This document shows, piece by piece, positions 11,804 to 22,925 of a stretch of 64,000 bases of DNA. Numbering within the stretch: position 1 is the first letter of the stretch; each line of letters begins with the position of its first letter. The position numbers and the translations under genes were made by a program. Location of the stretch: assembly GCA_916700875.1 (NCBI GenBank), contig CAKAKS010000032.1, forward strand, positions 6,263,001 to 6,327,000. Reading direction: 5' to 3'. The notes under the pieces were generated by a model, which was not told the origin of the DNA, did no database searches, and saw only the letters and a list, made by a program, of their open reading frames with translations. Source of the DNA: Sebastes aleutianus. Taxonomy: Eukaryota > Chordata > Actinopteri > Perciformes > Sebastidae.

Positions 11804-12083
11804 TTAAAACTGCAGTAGGCAGAATATTTTTTGGCATCATCGGGCAAAAAATTCCATAATAACCTTTCAGCATATTGTAATTCAAGTGTTCTGAGAGAAA
11901 ACTAGACTTTTGCACCTCCTCATGGCTCTGTTTTCAGGCTTTAAAAAATCAAGGTAATTTCAGAGAGAGCGTTCCTATTGAGCGTTTCTATTGGCTGTGC
12001 TCCGGCTGGTGGGCGGTGCTTGGTATTTCCTCAACAGTTCCCAACATGGCTGCCGGGTTATAAACTTTCTCATTTTACAGCTG

Positions 12084-12962
12084 TAGCCCCAGGGCAATTT
12101 GTTCTGCCCCTGAGTGCCATTGTGGCTGGTTTCCTGGTCTACTACCAGTTTCCTGGTGGTTCTGCTCAGAATAAATATGTTTTGGTTAATATTTACATGT
12201 TCAGTTCAATATACACATACAGTATGTTGTGTCACTTTAAATAGGTTGGTTGCAGTGTACTTGGTGAGCATGTGGTTTACTTTGAGTACAACCTACGTTG
12301 TTTAATTTTATTACATGTAATTGGTTGTTTATGTGTCATGTCACTTTACCTGGTTGTGATTGGCTGTGGGGCGGGACTAGCGAGGAGCGGGTGAGGGGAG
12401 GGAGCAGCGCAACGGAGAGGTTGGAGAGAAGCAAGTGGAACGAAAAGAGATGTAGTAATTAGAGATTTATGGTTTAAATTGTGTTTCTAAGTTATAGTGC
12501 TGTAAAAACTAGAGCCTAGGACTGCAAGCCAGTGAAACGCCGAATGTATACGTTGCAAGTAGTTAAGTGGCTATCAACGCAGTAGCTGATATTGCACCGT
12601 TAGCCTTTCCAGCTAACTAGCCAAGCTAACTACCGCTGAAGGACATTGAGGACTGCCCAGATAGCGCTCCAGGTGACCTGGATAAAAGCCTGGTAGCTCC
12701 AATGGCAACGCGGGAGAAAGAAGGTTTCACCTGTTGCACTGCCATGGTCAGCTATCAGCCTTTCTAGCTTTTTGCACTACTTTTGGAGGTGCAACATTAG
12801 GACTCTGTGATACAAACTCTGCTACGCTAACGTGAGTACTCAGCTTTTATTTGGCTGTTAGAGCGAAACGGTCTCAACTGTTTTTGGCCACCACGTTCCC
12901 AAGCATCGACCAGGCCTGCAACGGGGGTTGTTTTCATTAATGGTCCTTTTCTGTTTGCCAGC

Positions 12963-12999
<37 letters not shown>

Positions 13000-13562
13000 T
13001 GTGTGTGTGTGTGAGAGTGTGTGTGTGTGAGAGTGTGTGTGTGTGAGAGTGACAGTGTGTGTGTGGGCCCACCAGGTTATTTTTGGTGAAAGTAAAAGAA
13101 ACCATAAGAGTTCATTGCATATCCTTTGGTACTGTTTTATGCTATTTTGGGCTAGACCAAGTACATTAAAGGGTGACATATATGCTAGTGACCCCAGAAG
13201 GTTAAAGGAACATAGAAGGTTGACTTGGGTTAATACTGACTTGTTTATCTCTGTGAAAGGTCAAAGTACTATTTTCTTGGTATACTATTATTGAGAGTAT
13301 TGTGAACCTTTTTTATTTTACATATTTTTGACATCATTCCCTTTTAGTTAATAAATTGAGTAAATTGTTGGGGACATATTTGTTATGTGATTTTTATTAG
13401 GTATAAACATAACCACAATGCAGTCACATATAACAAATAGGGAGGAAATAATTATGGGTTATTAAAATAAAGCAACAACAGGAATAAGGGTTTAACTAAA
13501 GCCAACCTGGGAATTAAGTATTACGAACACAGGGCGCTCCCTTTATAAAAAGGTGCAGAAAG
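12084..13562. mobile_element. Insertion inside family C copy, possibly LTR-like
   Basis: Absent from the intact family-C copy, where TTTTACAGCT continues directly into AAACAGTACACTAC. The insert starts near TGTAGCCCCAGGG and ends near TATAAAAAGGTGCAGAA. It holds a GC-rich promoter-like segment at 12355-12420 (GATTGGCTGTGGGGCGGGAC: reverse CCAAT box plus GC box), AATAAA signals near 12171 and 13467, and a donor-like ACGTGAGT at about 12830. TG and CA near the ends fit a solo LTR, but no clean target duplication was found, so the class is open. Confidence 0.5.
12964..13064. repeat. (TG)n microsatellite with GAGAG interruptions
   Basis: Long TG tract broken at intervals by GAGAG. It lies inside the 12084-13562 insertion, so it arrived with that insertion or arose in it later. 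Confidence 0.97.
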
Positions 13563-13693
13563 CGCTAAACAGTACACTACAAGATGATTCTGAAAAAAAT
13601 TGAGGTGAGAAATAGGCATTACAGTAACAGAATATTGATTCATATGTATTTGTGACTGTCATATTTCTTCATTTCTACCCAGTGCAGCTTTAA

Positions 13694-14264
13694 GAAAACC
13701 TGTAAAGGACCATACTGTAGTTTTTAGGCCACTAACTATTGTCTTTCCTACTTTTATTGGCAGCCATTGTTTTGATCTCATATTTTATCAATATACCATG
13801 AAATACAACTTGCAGACTTTTCTTTTTTTTTTTCAAAGCTCTGCATGGTATCCAGATGGTGCATGCATGTGCTGGTGGGGAATTCTGATATCCGAGTTGC
13901 TTACATAACAGCAATGCACTGATGAGCTGAAACTGATTAAATCATACTAGTAATAGGCTACCTCAAGCATGAATGTTGTGAAAAAGGAATCGGTAGTTTT
14001 CCACATATGAAAGGCTGCTGTTCTTTGCCAACTGCCTCTTTAGTCTCCAGTGTGAGACCTGGAGCTTCCCACAAGCTGAGCTGGGATGGAGTTCCCCTGA
14101 AGCCTTTTCAAAACACTGTTTGCTTTTACTGTGTGTGCATTACCTCAAAACCTCCCACAGCATAAAGTTAAAAATGAATTTGACTGTTAGCATTATTTTT
14201 CTTCTATAAATATCACGATAATATTGTTATTGTGAATTCTTTTGGCAACGATAATCATGTAATA
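13694..14264. other. No recognised feature
   Basis: AT-rich sequence with a short poly-T run near 13823. No coding or repeat match recognised. Confidence 0.5.
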
Positions 14265-14828
14265 TAGAAAACCTAAGGAAACCATTGGTACCATGTCATA
14301 CTAGCTTGTCGCATACTAGTTTACGCAAAATTTTGGTAAGGAAAAACTGTCATGGCCTTTTTCAAAGGGGCCCCTTGACCTCTGACCTCAAGATATGTGA
14401 ATGATAATGGGTTCTATGGGTACCCACGAGTCTCCCCTTTACAGACATGCCCACTTTATGATAATCACATGCAGTCTGGGGCAAGTCATAGTCAAGTCAG
14501 CACACTGACACACTGACAGCTGCTGTTGCTTGTTGGGCTGCAGTTTACCATGTTATGATTTGAGCATATTTTTATGCTAAATGCAGTACCTGCGAGGGTT
14601 TCTGGACAATATTTGTCATTGTTTTGTGTTAATTGATTTCCAATAATTCATATATACATACATTTGCATAAAGCAAGCTTATTTGTCCACTCCCATGTTG
14701 ATAAGAGTATTAAATACTTGACAAATCTCCCTTTAAGGTACATTTTGAACAGATTAAAAATGTTTGCTTTATTTTTATCATGATGAACTATGGTCAGTCA
14801 CGCGATTAAATATTGTAATTGATTGATA
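14265..14828 (+). mobile_element. Family A element, truncated (copy A2)
   Basis: Starts internally at AAAACCTAAGGAAACCATTG and runs through the standard body to a decayed right end (ATTGTAATTGATTGATATG). It retains a perfect DR1-type motif, TGACCTCTGACCT, at 14376-14388. The left terminal repeat is absent. Confidence 0.85.
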
Positions 14829-15200
14829 TGTTTCACTTAAGTTAAATTTACCACTAACTATTAGCGCCGAAATATACTTAAAGTTAAGGTTCATGTAACT
14901 TTTCATTGCACTATCAGTCTGTGGATCGGATCTGCTCCATAGTGCTAGTGTCTTACAGGTGGAACAACGAGTAGATTTATACTGCCAGAGTGGCTGGAGT
15001 TTTGACCCATTAAGACTATTCCCCTTCTCCATTCACCTTTGAAGTAGGTGAAGTTGTCCCAGAAACCTCCGCTCAGGGACAGTGGCTGGTACTGTAGATG
15101 GGTGACTAATAGAGGTATGGAAATTTCTCGATTCTAAGATGCATCACAATGCGGACATGGACGATTCTGCATCGATGCAGTGACAGATCATAATCGGGAG

Positions 15201-15533
15201 TAGGGCTGCAACTTACGACTATTTGCATTGTTAATTAATCTGTAGAATCAATCTTTATTTTCTTGATTAATTGATCAGTTGTTTGGTCTATGAAATGTCA
15301 GAAAATGGTGAAAAATGTCATCAGTGTTTCCCAAAGCCCGAGATGACGTCCTCAAATATCTCAAAGATATTCAGTTTACTGTCACAGAGGAGTAAAGAAA
15401 ACCAAAACAATATTCCCATTTAAGAAGCTGTAATCAGAGAAATTTTACTTAAAAAAAAAAAAAAAAGATACTCAAACCGAATAGTTGATTATCGAAATAA
15501 TTAGCAACTAATTGATTAATCGTTGCAGCTCTA
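15201..15533 (+). mobile_element. Family G MITE (TAGGGCTGCAAC termini)
   Basis: Begins TAGGGCTGCAAC and ends GTTGCAGCTCTA, an imperfect terminal inverted repeat. The body has TGGTCTATGAAATGTCAGAA, AAAGCCCGAGATGACGTC and an A-rich stretch near 15451. I know this element as very common in percomorph genomes. A TAGGG terminus would suit a non-autonomous hAT element, but no 8-bp duplication is preserved. Confidence 0.85.
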
Positions 15534-15658
15534 ATCAGTTTGGTATCATTTTAGGTCAGTGTGAGTCTTTACTGCGTTCTGCTGTCATTTACTGTCACGC
15601 TAGTTTCTCTTCTCTTACTCTTTCCTCTGGTTGATGTCTTTCACAGAGGGCCGAGCTT

Positions 15659-15687
15659 TGCACACACACACACACATACACACACAC
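15659..15687. repeat. (CA)n microsatellite
   Basis: CA tract with one AT interruption. Confidence 0.95.
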
Positions 15688-16260
15688 TCTGTGTGCACGA
15701 AGTCGAGTGACGGCATTCTAACATCGTTAACTTGTTGCTCTCGCTACCAATGTTAGCTTTTCTATTTCAACAATGTTGAGCTGAAAAGAAACATGCATGC
15801 AGGCTGAATTTCAACCGTGGTGTTGTTCTGTCAGGAGATGCAGTGACTTGATGTTAAACCAAGTAAGAATAGAAGAGCTAGTAAGGAAAAGTCTGCTAGC
15901 TGCTAGGCTAACTCATGCAGTGTAAGATGACGTATAGGCATTCAGGAAGTGCCCTGTCCCAGAGCTGGTATGATAAAACCTTACTTTTGTAGATTTCAGC
16001 ACACTTGTAATGCAGCGCGGAAGGATTTATGTTTTGTGTTAATGTACTGAGGTGGCACACCATTGAAAAGATGGAGCTTTTTATATTAGACTGTTGTAGC
16101 CTGACTTTTGAAAGCACTTTCTAAATAAAATGGGAGTTCACAGTGTGCAGTAATATAGAAAATTGAGGATGCGATACATCGAGATGCATGGAAAATCGTT
16201 TACAGGTGAATTGTGAGGCGAGATTCAAATCTCTAGGCGATAAATCATGTTATTACAACA

Positions 16261-17469
16261 AGTCAATTCCCCTCAAATATTGATACTAAAAGTTTATGAA
16301 CTCTAAAATGTTCCGCTGCTTTTTTTCCATTCATGTCAACTCAGCTCATGGAAGAAAAGTAGCATGAGCTCTTAGAAATAACTCTAAAGTAATGCAAGAC
16401 TTTCTATTTATGAGAATGGGAAGCATATACTTGCTCAGGTGCTTTGCCTTTGGGTTGCAGCTTAACTCTCTTACAAAGAGTCCTTTTGGCTGGCGTTAGC
16501 TCACCTGCCTGTGCTGTGTCCTCGCGGCCACGCTGCTCGGCTCTGCTGTGATGTGGCTTTTCCCCGGTAGTCTCAGCGGGAGGCACTTGACTCCGGAGTA
16601 TATCAAAGCGAGCTGCACACACTCTCAGGCCAGGGCCATTGTTGCGCTTTGGCAAGAACCTCGGGGAGTTTACATAGGCGACAGCTCCCTTCCTTTGTGA
16701 AACACGAGTCAGAGCATTAAGATGTCGCTGCTGACTGACCAATATGACCGCAGGGACACATAGATACAGCAGGATGTGAAACACTTTCCAGTCAGTATAG
16801 GGAAGACTGTGGAACCAGCACAGACGACAGTGCGTCTGGGGCAAACTCTTGTTACAATCACGAGCAGGCACTTTAAATACATTAGGAGAAATTATCCTGT
16901 GAGTCAGATTACAAAGGCTAAATTCATCTTGTTTTCACCCTCTCTCTGTGTTTCATGTCCTTTTTCCTTTGTTTGGCTTCCAGACTCAATAGGCCTGCGA
17001 GCGCCGAGAGCTGCCATTCTAATTTCGCCGTCACCCTTTCCTCCACTCCCACATGAATTCTCTGTTGTTGTTGTTGTTGCTGTTGCACTTTAGAATACAG
17101 TGGCCCCCGTCATTTAATGGCAGGTTCATTCATCATAGTCAGCAGTTCCAGCCCACTCAAGCTACTGTATTTCAACAAACTTTTTTACATTTTAAAAGCT
17201 TCTGAGTTTGCTGTTCACAAGAGCGTTCAGTACAACTGATGGGCACGTCATGTGATGTTCAGTGTCACGCACAGGACAAAAATATACTTTTTTTGGGGGG
17301 GTAGCAACAAGTGTATGAGACTGATATAAAAAAATGCTCAGTGAAGAAAACTGTTATTTAGAAATATGGTGCACTTTGCGTGATTTTCTTTTTTTTTACG
17401 AAATTGGAAATATTTTTTTTCCTGGTACTGATTTAAAAAGTGTTTTCTTTACTTTTTTAAAACTTTTCT
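16261..17469. other. Single-copy-looking sequence; possible conserved non-coding DNA
   Basis: No domain is recognisable in the 155-codon minus-strand ORF at 16404-16871. The segment 16860-17060, which includes GCTGCCATTCTAATTTCGCC, looks non-repetitive and could be constrained. A (TTG)n-like tract lies at 17062-17085 and a T-to-G homopolymer junction near 17288-17302. Confidence 0.3.
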
Positions 17470-17760
17470 TTTATTTATTGACTCCAATTAAACCACACAT
17501 GCACTTTCTTCTCAACGATACAAAATCATTGCATCATTCACTATCGATGATTACAACAAAGAATATGCCGTAACATAATCATAATATGTAAATCCAACAG
17601 CAATATTTTATGTGGGGAAAAAAAAAAACTTATTTTATTGACCTGATTAAACCATATGTGTACGTTGCTCTCGATGATACAAAATCATTTCATCATTCAA
17701 TGTGAATACGACAAAGAATATGCCGTAACATTATCATCGTATGTAAATAGAAATTTATTA
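17470..17760. repeat. Diverged tandem duplication, period about 155-160 bp
   Basis: Two direct copies share ACAAAGAATATGCCGTAACA (GAATATGCCG at 17561 and at 17716), GATACAAAATCATT and an ATTAAACCA start. No family was recognised. Confidence 0.75.
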
Positions 17761-17935
17761 AAATAATAACAATCTTGATCATGAAGAAAGGAAATGCCTA
17801 AGCTTATAATAAAATAAGAACAACTTAATAGGTGAGAGCTGATTGCGAGAGAGCAATAGAAAGGAGGGGCTATAGAGTACGTCATCATAAAAGTTCCTCT
17901 TATTCTGTTTAATAATTAAAATATATTTCAACTTT

Positions 17936-18224
17936 TATTGGCAAAAATCTGGCGATAGGATCCCTATCATGATACAAGGCTTACGATTCAATTTATTGCA
18001 TCATATTGCGATACTGTAAGCAAGTTGTTTATTTGCGATTTTATTTAATATAATTTTAGGAAAAATGTCACTATATGGATAAAATGTAAGTAAAAAGGTA
18101 CACTTTTTACGCAATCAGAACAGTGAACAGAACATTAGTAAAAAAAATGTTTTTGAGAATTAATACAGTATCACGAAACATAATATCCTGATACTCGATA
18201 TTTTCAATATTTTCTTACACCCCT
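17936..18224. mobile_element. Family E MITE-like element, copy E1
   Basis: Shares with 27228-28101 the blocks TCTGGCGATAGGATCC-like, TATCATGATACA, GATTCAATTTATTGCA, CAGTATCACGAAACATAATA, and the end ATTTTCTTACACCCCTA. Non-coding and degenerate; the left terminus is eroded. Confidence 0.75.
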
Positions 18225-18262
18225 AATATTTATGTATTGATACTTTGATATTGTTGACAACA

Positions 18263-18418
18263 CTAAGAGGAACCATCAAGAGCGTCCTGATCAGCTGCAT
18301 CACTGTCTGGTATAGGAACTGCAACAACTTAGACTGCAAGTCCCTGCAGAGGAAAGTGAAGTCAGCCGAGTCCATCATCGGGGCCTCTCTCCTCTCCAAC
18401 TTTGACCTTTATACTGTA
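18263..18418 (+). pseudogene. LINE reverse-transcriptase remnant (C-terminal part)
   Basis: The + frame reads RGTIKSVLISCITVWY, then about 15 residues with LDCKSLQRKVKSAES, then IIGASLLSNFDLY. This pattern (a short S-V-L-x-S-C-I-T-V-W-Y block, a basic LQRxVxxAE block, then IIGxSL) is what I know from the region just after the reverse-transcriptase core in fish non-LTR retrotransposons, where it reads like TIESVLTSCITVWYG...LQRVVRTAERIIG. Only about 50 codons remain, flanked by unrelated sequence. It is dead: there are no catalytic FADD-type motifs and no endonuclease. The clade (L2/Rex-like or other) cannot be settled from this piece. It lies between family E copy E1 and family A copy A3. Confidence 0.75.
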
Positions 18419-18604
18419 CAAACAGGCCCTCCAGCATCATAGAAGTACAAAAAGTACATTTTGGTGATAATCATTTTTTTACTTTTACTTGAATTACATT
18501 GAATGCAGGAAGTATTTTTAGACTATGATGTTATTACTTTAATTATGTAAAGGACCTGAATACTGTGATATGCTGTAGAGTAAGGTAAGGTTTTATATTT
18601 AAAG

Positions 18605-19329
18605 TAGGGCTGTCGAAGTTAACGCAATATTATTGCGCTAAAGCAAATTCATTTTATCGCCGACAATTTCTTAAACGCATTAACGCAACTTGCGATATTT
18701 TGGTTGTAGCGGACTCAGTTTTAAAGCTAGAGTGAAGATACTGACATCATATGAAACTACAAAAATCCATTGGTACCAACCATGTCATACTAGCTTGTCG
18801 TGAAGGAGGAGAAATAACACTCAAAACTTGCGCTAAATGTTTGCGTGGAAAAACTGGCATGGCCAATATCAAAGGGGCACCTTGACGTCTGACCTCAAGA
18901 TATGTGAATGAAAATGGGTTCTATGGGTACCAACGAGTTTCCTCTTTACATACATGCCCACTTTATGATAATCGCATGCAGTTTGGGACAAGTCATAGTC
19001 AAGTCAACACACTGACACACTAACAGCTGTTGTTGCTTGTTGGGCTGCAGTTTGCCATGTTATGATTTGAGCATATTTTTTATGCTAAATGCAGTACCTG
19101 TGAGGGTTTCTGGGCAATACCTTTCATTGTTTTGTGTTGTTAACTGATTTCCAATAATAAAGATATACATACATTTGCATAAAGCAGCATATTTGCCCAC
19201 TCCCATGTTGATAAGAATATTAAATATTTAATAAATCTCCCTTTAAGGTACATCTTGAACAGATAAAAAAAATTCGGTAATTTGTGTAATTAATCGCAAT
19301 TCAATATTTTAATCGATTGACACGCCCTA
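18605..19329 (+). mobile_element. Family A element, near full length (copy A3)
   Basis: Both ends are present: TAGGGCTGTCGAAGTTAACG on the left and ATCGATTGACACGCCCTA on the right, an imperfect inverted repeat of about 12 bp around GGGCTGTCAA. Length about 725 bp. The body is non-coding. The element could begin at TAGGG (hAT-like) or at GGGCTG with a TA duplication (Tc1/mariner-like): TA flanks both ends here, so the class is not decided. The DR1-type motif has one mismatch (TGACGTCTGACCT). Confidence 0.9.
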
Positions 19330-20359
19330 ATATAATTATATTTCTATATATATAATTTATGATTTTACCTTGTGATTCTAATGTGTTTTAATTTGCAAAA
19401 CACAAAATTAATTCTTACTATGTGCCATTGCCCTTCTGTTTGAATCAACACAACTGGAAATAATGTGCTGCAATAAACTAGGGAGGCCATTAATATACTA
19501 TGGCAGATGTGTAACCTATGTGTGGGAAACACTTGATATAGTTCCATTTATTCACACACTGCAGCCAGTTATGCACACAGCCACACATTTGGAGACCTAC
19601 TTCTCCACATTTACTGTACAGTATTTCAATGTGTTGCATTAATGAGACTCCTACAGTACAACACAGTTGTTGGGTAATCTCCAAATATATATAGTCAAAT
19701 GCTCCCACATAACCGCCCCGCACATTCGTCCCACTATGTTATGAAAAAAAAACACAGCCATTGCTGAAGTTATCAGTGAAAGGATGACAGTGGCTCCGTT
19801 AGGCCTCTCCTCTCACTCGCCGGTGTGCAGCGAGCCCCAAGGTTAGCAACAAAAACGGTTTAGCTGCAGAGATCTAAATGGAGCGCTCCTCGTGCCGCTG
19901 CCGAGTGATAACATTCAGGCTCTGCTGGGGATGTCGCCATTGTGAAGAAGCTGTAATTTAGAGAGGGGTTGGAAAAGCTTATCTTCTTAAGCCCCTGAGC
20001 AAAATAAAGAAATAGTGGGGGGGAAAAAAAACCACAAGACTGAAGCAATGAGTCACTGTGGCAAACAGAAGGAAAAAAAAAAAACACTGGATAAAAGTTC
20101 CGTGGTCAAAAAGTGAACAGTCCCACTTATTATCCATGGAAGTGTTGTTAAGACTGAGAGTCACCCAAACTGGGTCCAAAAGGTCAATTGCTTCAACACA
20201 TAGGCGACTGTTTTTATTCTGCAGCAGCGGGAAATGAAAAAAGGGAGACAATAAATGAGATATTCTGCTTTTCGTTGTTATGACAAAACTGGATGCTGAA
20301 AACCCTGAGCGTGTTCGAAAAGCAACATTATTCCCTCTGTGTTAGCAATCTGGTCCACC
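19330..20359. other. No recognised gene or repeat
   Basis: Single-copy-looking sequence. 19800-19980 is moderately GC-rich without repeat texture. No exon signals could be supported. Confidence 0.45.
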
Positions 20360-21189
20360 TTAAAGGGATAGTTTGGGTGTTTTGAAGTGGGGTACTTATC
20401 CATAGTCTGTGTATTACCTACATTAGACTGCGGACAGGAGTTACCATACGGAACCACAGCAATGTACTGCTGTGGACGGGGGCGACAGCAAAACGTATTT
20501 TAGCCACCTAAAAGAAAGGCCCACCTAAAATTGTATTTTCTATATTTAGAATATTTTCACCGCTTTACCTTGCCATCAGACAGCCCTTTCCGATGGGCAA
20601 CTGAAGCCGTTGTATCCATCTATGCTCTCGCCAAAGCCACCAGACTCCATTGAAAAAATCTGTAAGTTTACCTTGCAGAACACGGAGGTTGATGGTCTAC
20701 CACTACATCGATCGGTTAGTTTATTTGTGTTATTGTGTGGCTTTGGTGAAACCGAACCAACCAAAGTGACACAATTACACAAACAAACTAACCGATCGAG
20801 GCAGCGGTAGACCAGCAACCCCCTGTGTTCTGAAATGTAAAATTGCTGCTTTTTTCAATGGAGTCTGGTTGCTTTGACAAGAGCATGGATAACGACCTAA
20901 GTTCCCCGTCTGAGACAAAGACTGTATAACTGTCTCACGGCAAGGTAAACCGGCACAAATTTTCAAAATAAAGTGTACACTTAAACTGATATCGACTTTT
21001 TTTAGGTGGTTAAAGTCCGTTTTGTTGGCGGCCCCGTCCACAGCAGTACATTGCTTTGCTTCCATGCTGGTACTCCTCTCTGTTTCTCCAAACTGGGGGC
21101 ATTTTGACCTACATCTAATGTAGGTAATACACTGACTGTGGATAAATACCTTATACAACCACTTCATAACACCCAAACTATCCCTTTAA
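20360..21189. mobile_element. Family L full-length foldback element with TTAA ends
   Basis: Left end TTAA + AGGGATAGTTTGGGTGTT (20360); right end AACACCCAAACTATCCCT + TTAA (21189). The inverted repeat does not stop at the tips: TATCCATAGTCTGTGTATTACC pairs with the right arm near 21118-21142, GCAATGTACTGCTGTGGAC with 21039-21058, and the centre (about 20700-20815) pairs CGATCGGTTAGTTTATTTG with CAAACAAACTAACCGATCG. The whole 830 bp could therefore fold into one long hairpin. TTAA flanks suit a non-autonomous piggyBac-type element; no transposase is present. Confidence 0.9.
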
Positions 21190-21761
21190 ATTCCATTTTG
21201 GCGTATGCTACACCATGTCCCTGAACACGAAGCATGCATGGCTTTCTGTGGCTCTTTTGATTGGAATTCTCTGGAGATATCAACATCTCTTGGTGCACAA
21301 TCGCTCGCGCCACCAACAAGTGAAATCCACGTGGGCACAACTTTAAGTGCTTGTTATAACTGGCTCTCCAGATTACAGTTTCAGAGTTGTCCATGCTCCG
21401 TTATAAATTGCAGTCATTAGGCAGAAAATGTCCCAATTCTGCTTTAAAGTTGAAGTTCCCTCTCAGCAGCGTCTTTGATAAATTGATAGCAGGTCTTTTA
21501 ATCTCACTGTGCTCCTTTGGGGTCCTCCCCGATGATTGCTCTGTTGATGGGTTCTTTTGCAAAGAGCCGTCCTTGTCTCACAGCAGCCAGTTTACATCTC
21601 TTAGTCAGCGCAAGCCTACAGTATGCACACAGTGTTCCCTCAGCGCTGCTTTTGAACGCCAACCTTTTTCTTTTGCTTGTTTATTAGGCATTCAGTTGAG
21701 AGAAATGGCAGATTAGATGGGGAAATGTTTTTCACCGTACAACTCTCTGTAGATTTTAAAT

Positions 21762-21762
<1 letters not shown>
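21190..21762. other. No recognised feature
   Basis: Short ORFs on both strands without recognisable motifs; not repetitive within the window. Confidence 0.45.

Positions 21763-21797
<35 letters not shown>
21763..21797. repeat. (CA)n microsatellite
   Basis: About 17 uninterrupted CA units. Confidence 0.98.
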
Positions 21798-21798
<1 letters not shown>

Positions 21799-21835
21799 CA
21801 ACGCAGTTTGATTTTTGTTGATTCTGGTTGAAGAA

Positions 21836-22200
21836 GGGCTGTCATAGTTAACGCGATAATAACGCGATAACGCAAAATCGTTTAAACGCCACTAATTTCA
21901 TTAACGCAATCAAGCTTTTGGAGGTTGTATCAGGCTCAGTTTTACATTTAAAGTGAAGATATTTGCATCATATGAAACTAGAAAACCTAACAAATCCATT
22001 GGTACCAACCATGTCATACTAGCTTGCATGAGGAGGTTAAATAATGCTCCAAATAAAGCAAACATATTTGCCCACTCCCATGTTGATAAGAGTATTAAAT
22101 ACTTAACAAATCTCCCTTTAAGGTCCATTTTGAAAAGATAAAAAATGTGTGAATAATTTGTGATTAATCCCAATTAAGTGTTTAATCGATTTACAACCAT
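21836..22200 (+). mobile_element. Family A element with large internal deletion (copy A4)
   Basis: The left end (AAGGGCTGTCATAGTTAACGCG) and right end (TTTAATCGATTTACAACC) are both recognisable, but about 350 bp of the body between TAATGCTCCAAA and CATATTTGCCCACTCCCATG is missing. Confidence 0.85.
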
Positions 22201-22599
22201 AGGTTGGACGTTAAGTTTAAAAACGCACTTCTGCCTTTGTCCTTGACAAGGTTTACATTGTTAAAGGAACCAACATAAACATTTTTGCACCAGTAGACAC
22301 TTTATACCGTAACTTCTCATATGTCTGTAACTCTTGGTCTGAATCCATCCATGCATACTTGATATGGTCAGTTTTGAGGGTGCTGTTGATGGACGCTATT
22401 CTCCCAAAATGCAATGCACAAAGGAAATGGAGGTGCTACTCACAACTAAAGAAACATATATATACTAAATACATTGCAATCTGTGGTAAAACAGCTCTCA
22501 GCTAGAATTACAGCCTCACTGTCAATCAGTCAAGTTGCAGTTTACATTTGTGTCTGTCGAAAATTTCATCACTTCATAATTTTATCCTATTAGACATAT
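22201..22599. other. No recognised feature
   Basis: Possibly repeat-derived (22480-22560), but no second copy was found in the window. Confidence 0.4.
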
Positions 22600-22915
22600 G
22601 TTCAAATTGTCGTAATTAGCGTATGAAGTCTTGAGGTATGGCCAAAAATGTGTTTTGTGAGGTCACAGTGACCTTTGACCAGCAAATTGTAATCAGTTCA
22701 TCCTTGATTCCATGTGAATGTTTGGGCCAAATTTGAAGAAATTTGCTCCAAGCATTCCTGAGCTATCACGAGAATGGGACAGACATGAGGCCACAATGAC
22801 CTTTGACCATCAAAATATATTCAGTTCATCCTTGTGTCCAAGTGGACGTTTGTGCCAAATGTGAAGAAATTCCCTCCAGGCATTGCTGAGATATCGTGTT
22901 CAAGAGAAATCTGAC
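22600..22915. repeat. Two degenerate units of a repeat with nuclear-receptor-like sites
   Basis: Two units offset by about 128 bp share CACAGTGACCTTTGACC, TCAGTTCATCCTTG and CCAAATTTGAAGAAAT. The first contains AGGTCACAGTGACCT (22660-22674), a perfect inverted repeat of the receptor half-site with a 3-bp spacer, overlapping TGACCTTTGACC (DR1-like). In the second unit the palindrome is mutated but TGACCTTTGACCA remains (22797-22809). I know this repeat as common and tandemly arranged in teleosts. Confidence 0.8.
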
Positions 22916-22925
22916 ATCACACGTA

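Larger units (their letters stand above)
11804..13693. mobile_element. Family C TTAA foldback element, interrupted copy
   Basis: Begins TTAA + AACTGCAGTAGGCAGAAT at 11804 and ends CAGTGCAGC + TTTAA at 13693, matching the ends of the intact copy at 38141-38942 in opposite orientation. 11804-12083 matches one arm (GGCATCATCGGGCAAAAAAT, CTCCTCATGGCTCTGTTTTC, GGTGGGCGGTGCTTGGTATT). 13563-13693 matches the continuation (AGTACACTACAAGATG, AGGCATTACAGTAACAGAAT). The 1.48 kb between is foreign to the family. TTAA at both ends suggests a piggyBac-type target duplication. Confidence 0.75.
15110..16260. mobile_element. Family H element, degenerate, with nested family G copy
   Basis: The left part has GATTCTAAGATGCATCAC and TGCATCGATGCAGTGACAG; the right part near 16165-16200 has ATACATCGAGATGCATGG. 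These GATGCATCG-rich ends look like the termini of one element of about 800 bp into which family G inserted. The extent is approximate and the class unknown; no transposase was seen. Confidence 0.4.

Noticed and set aside
16404..16871. 155-codon ORF on the minus strand
   Set aside because: No motif, signal or splice context supports it; length alone is not convincing in this much sequence.
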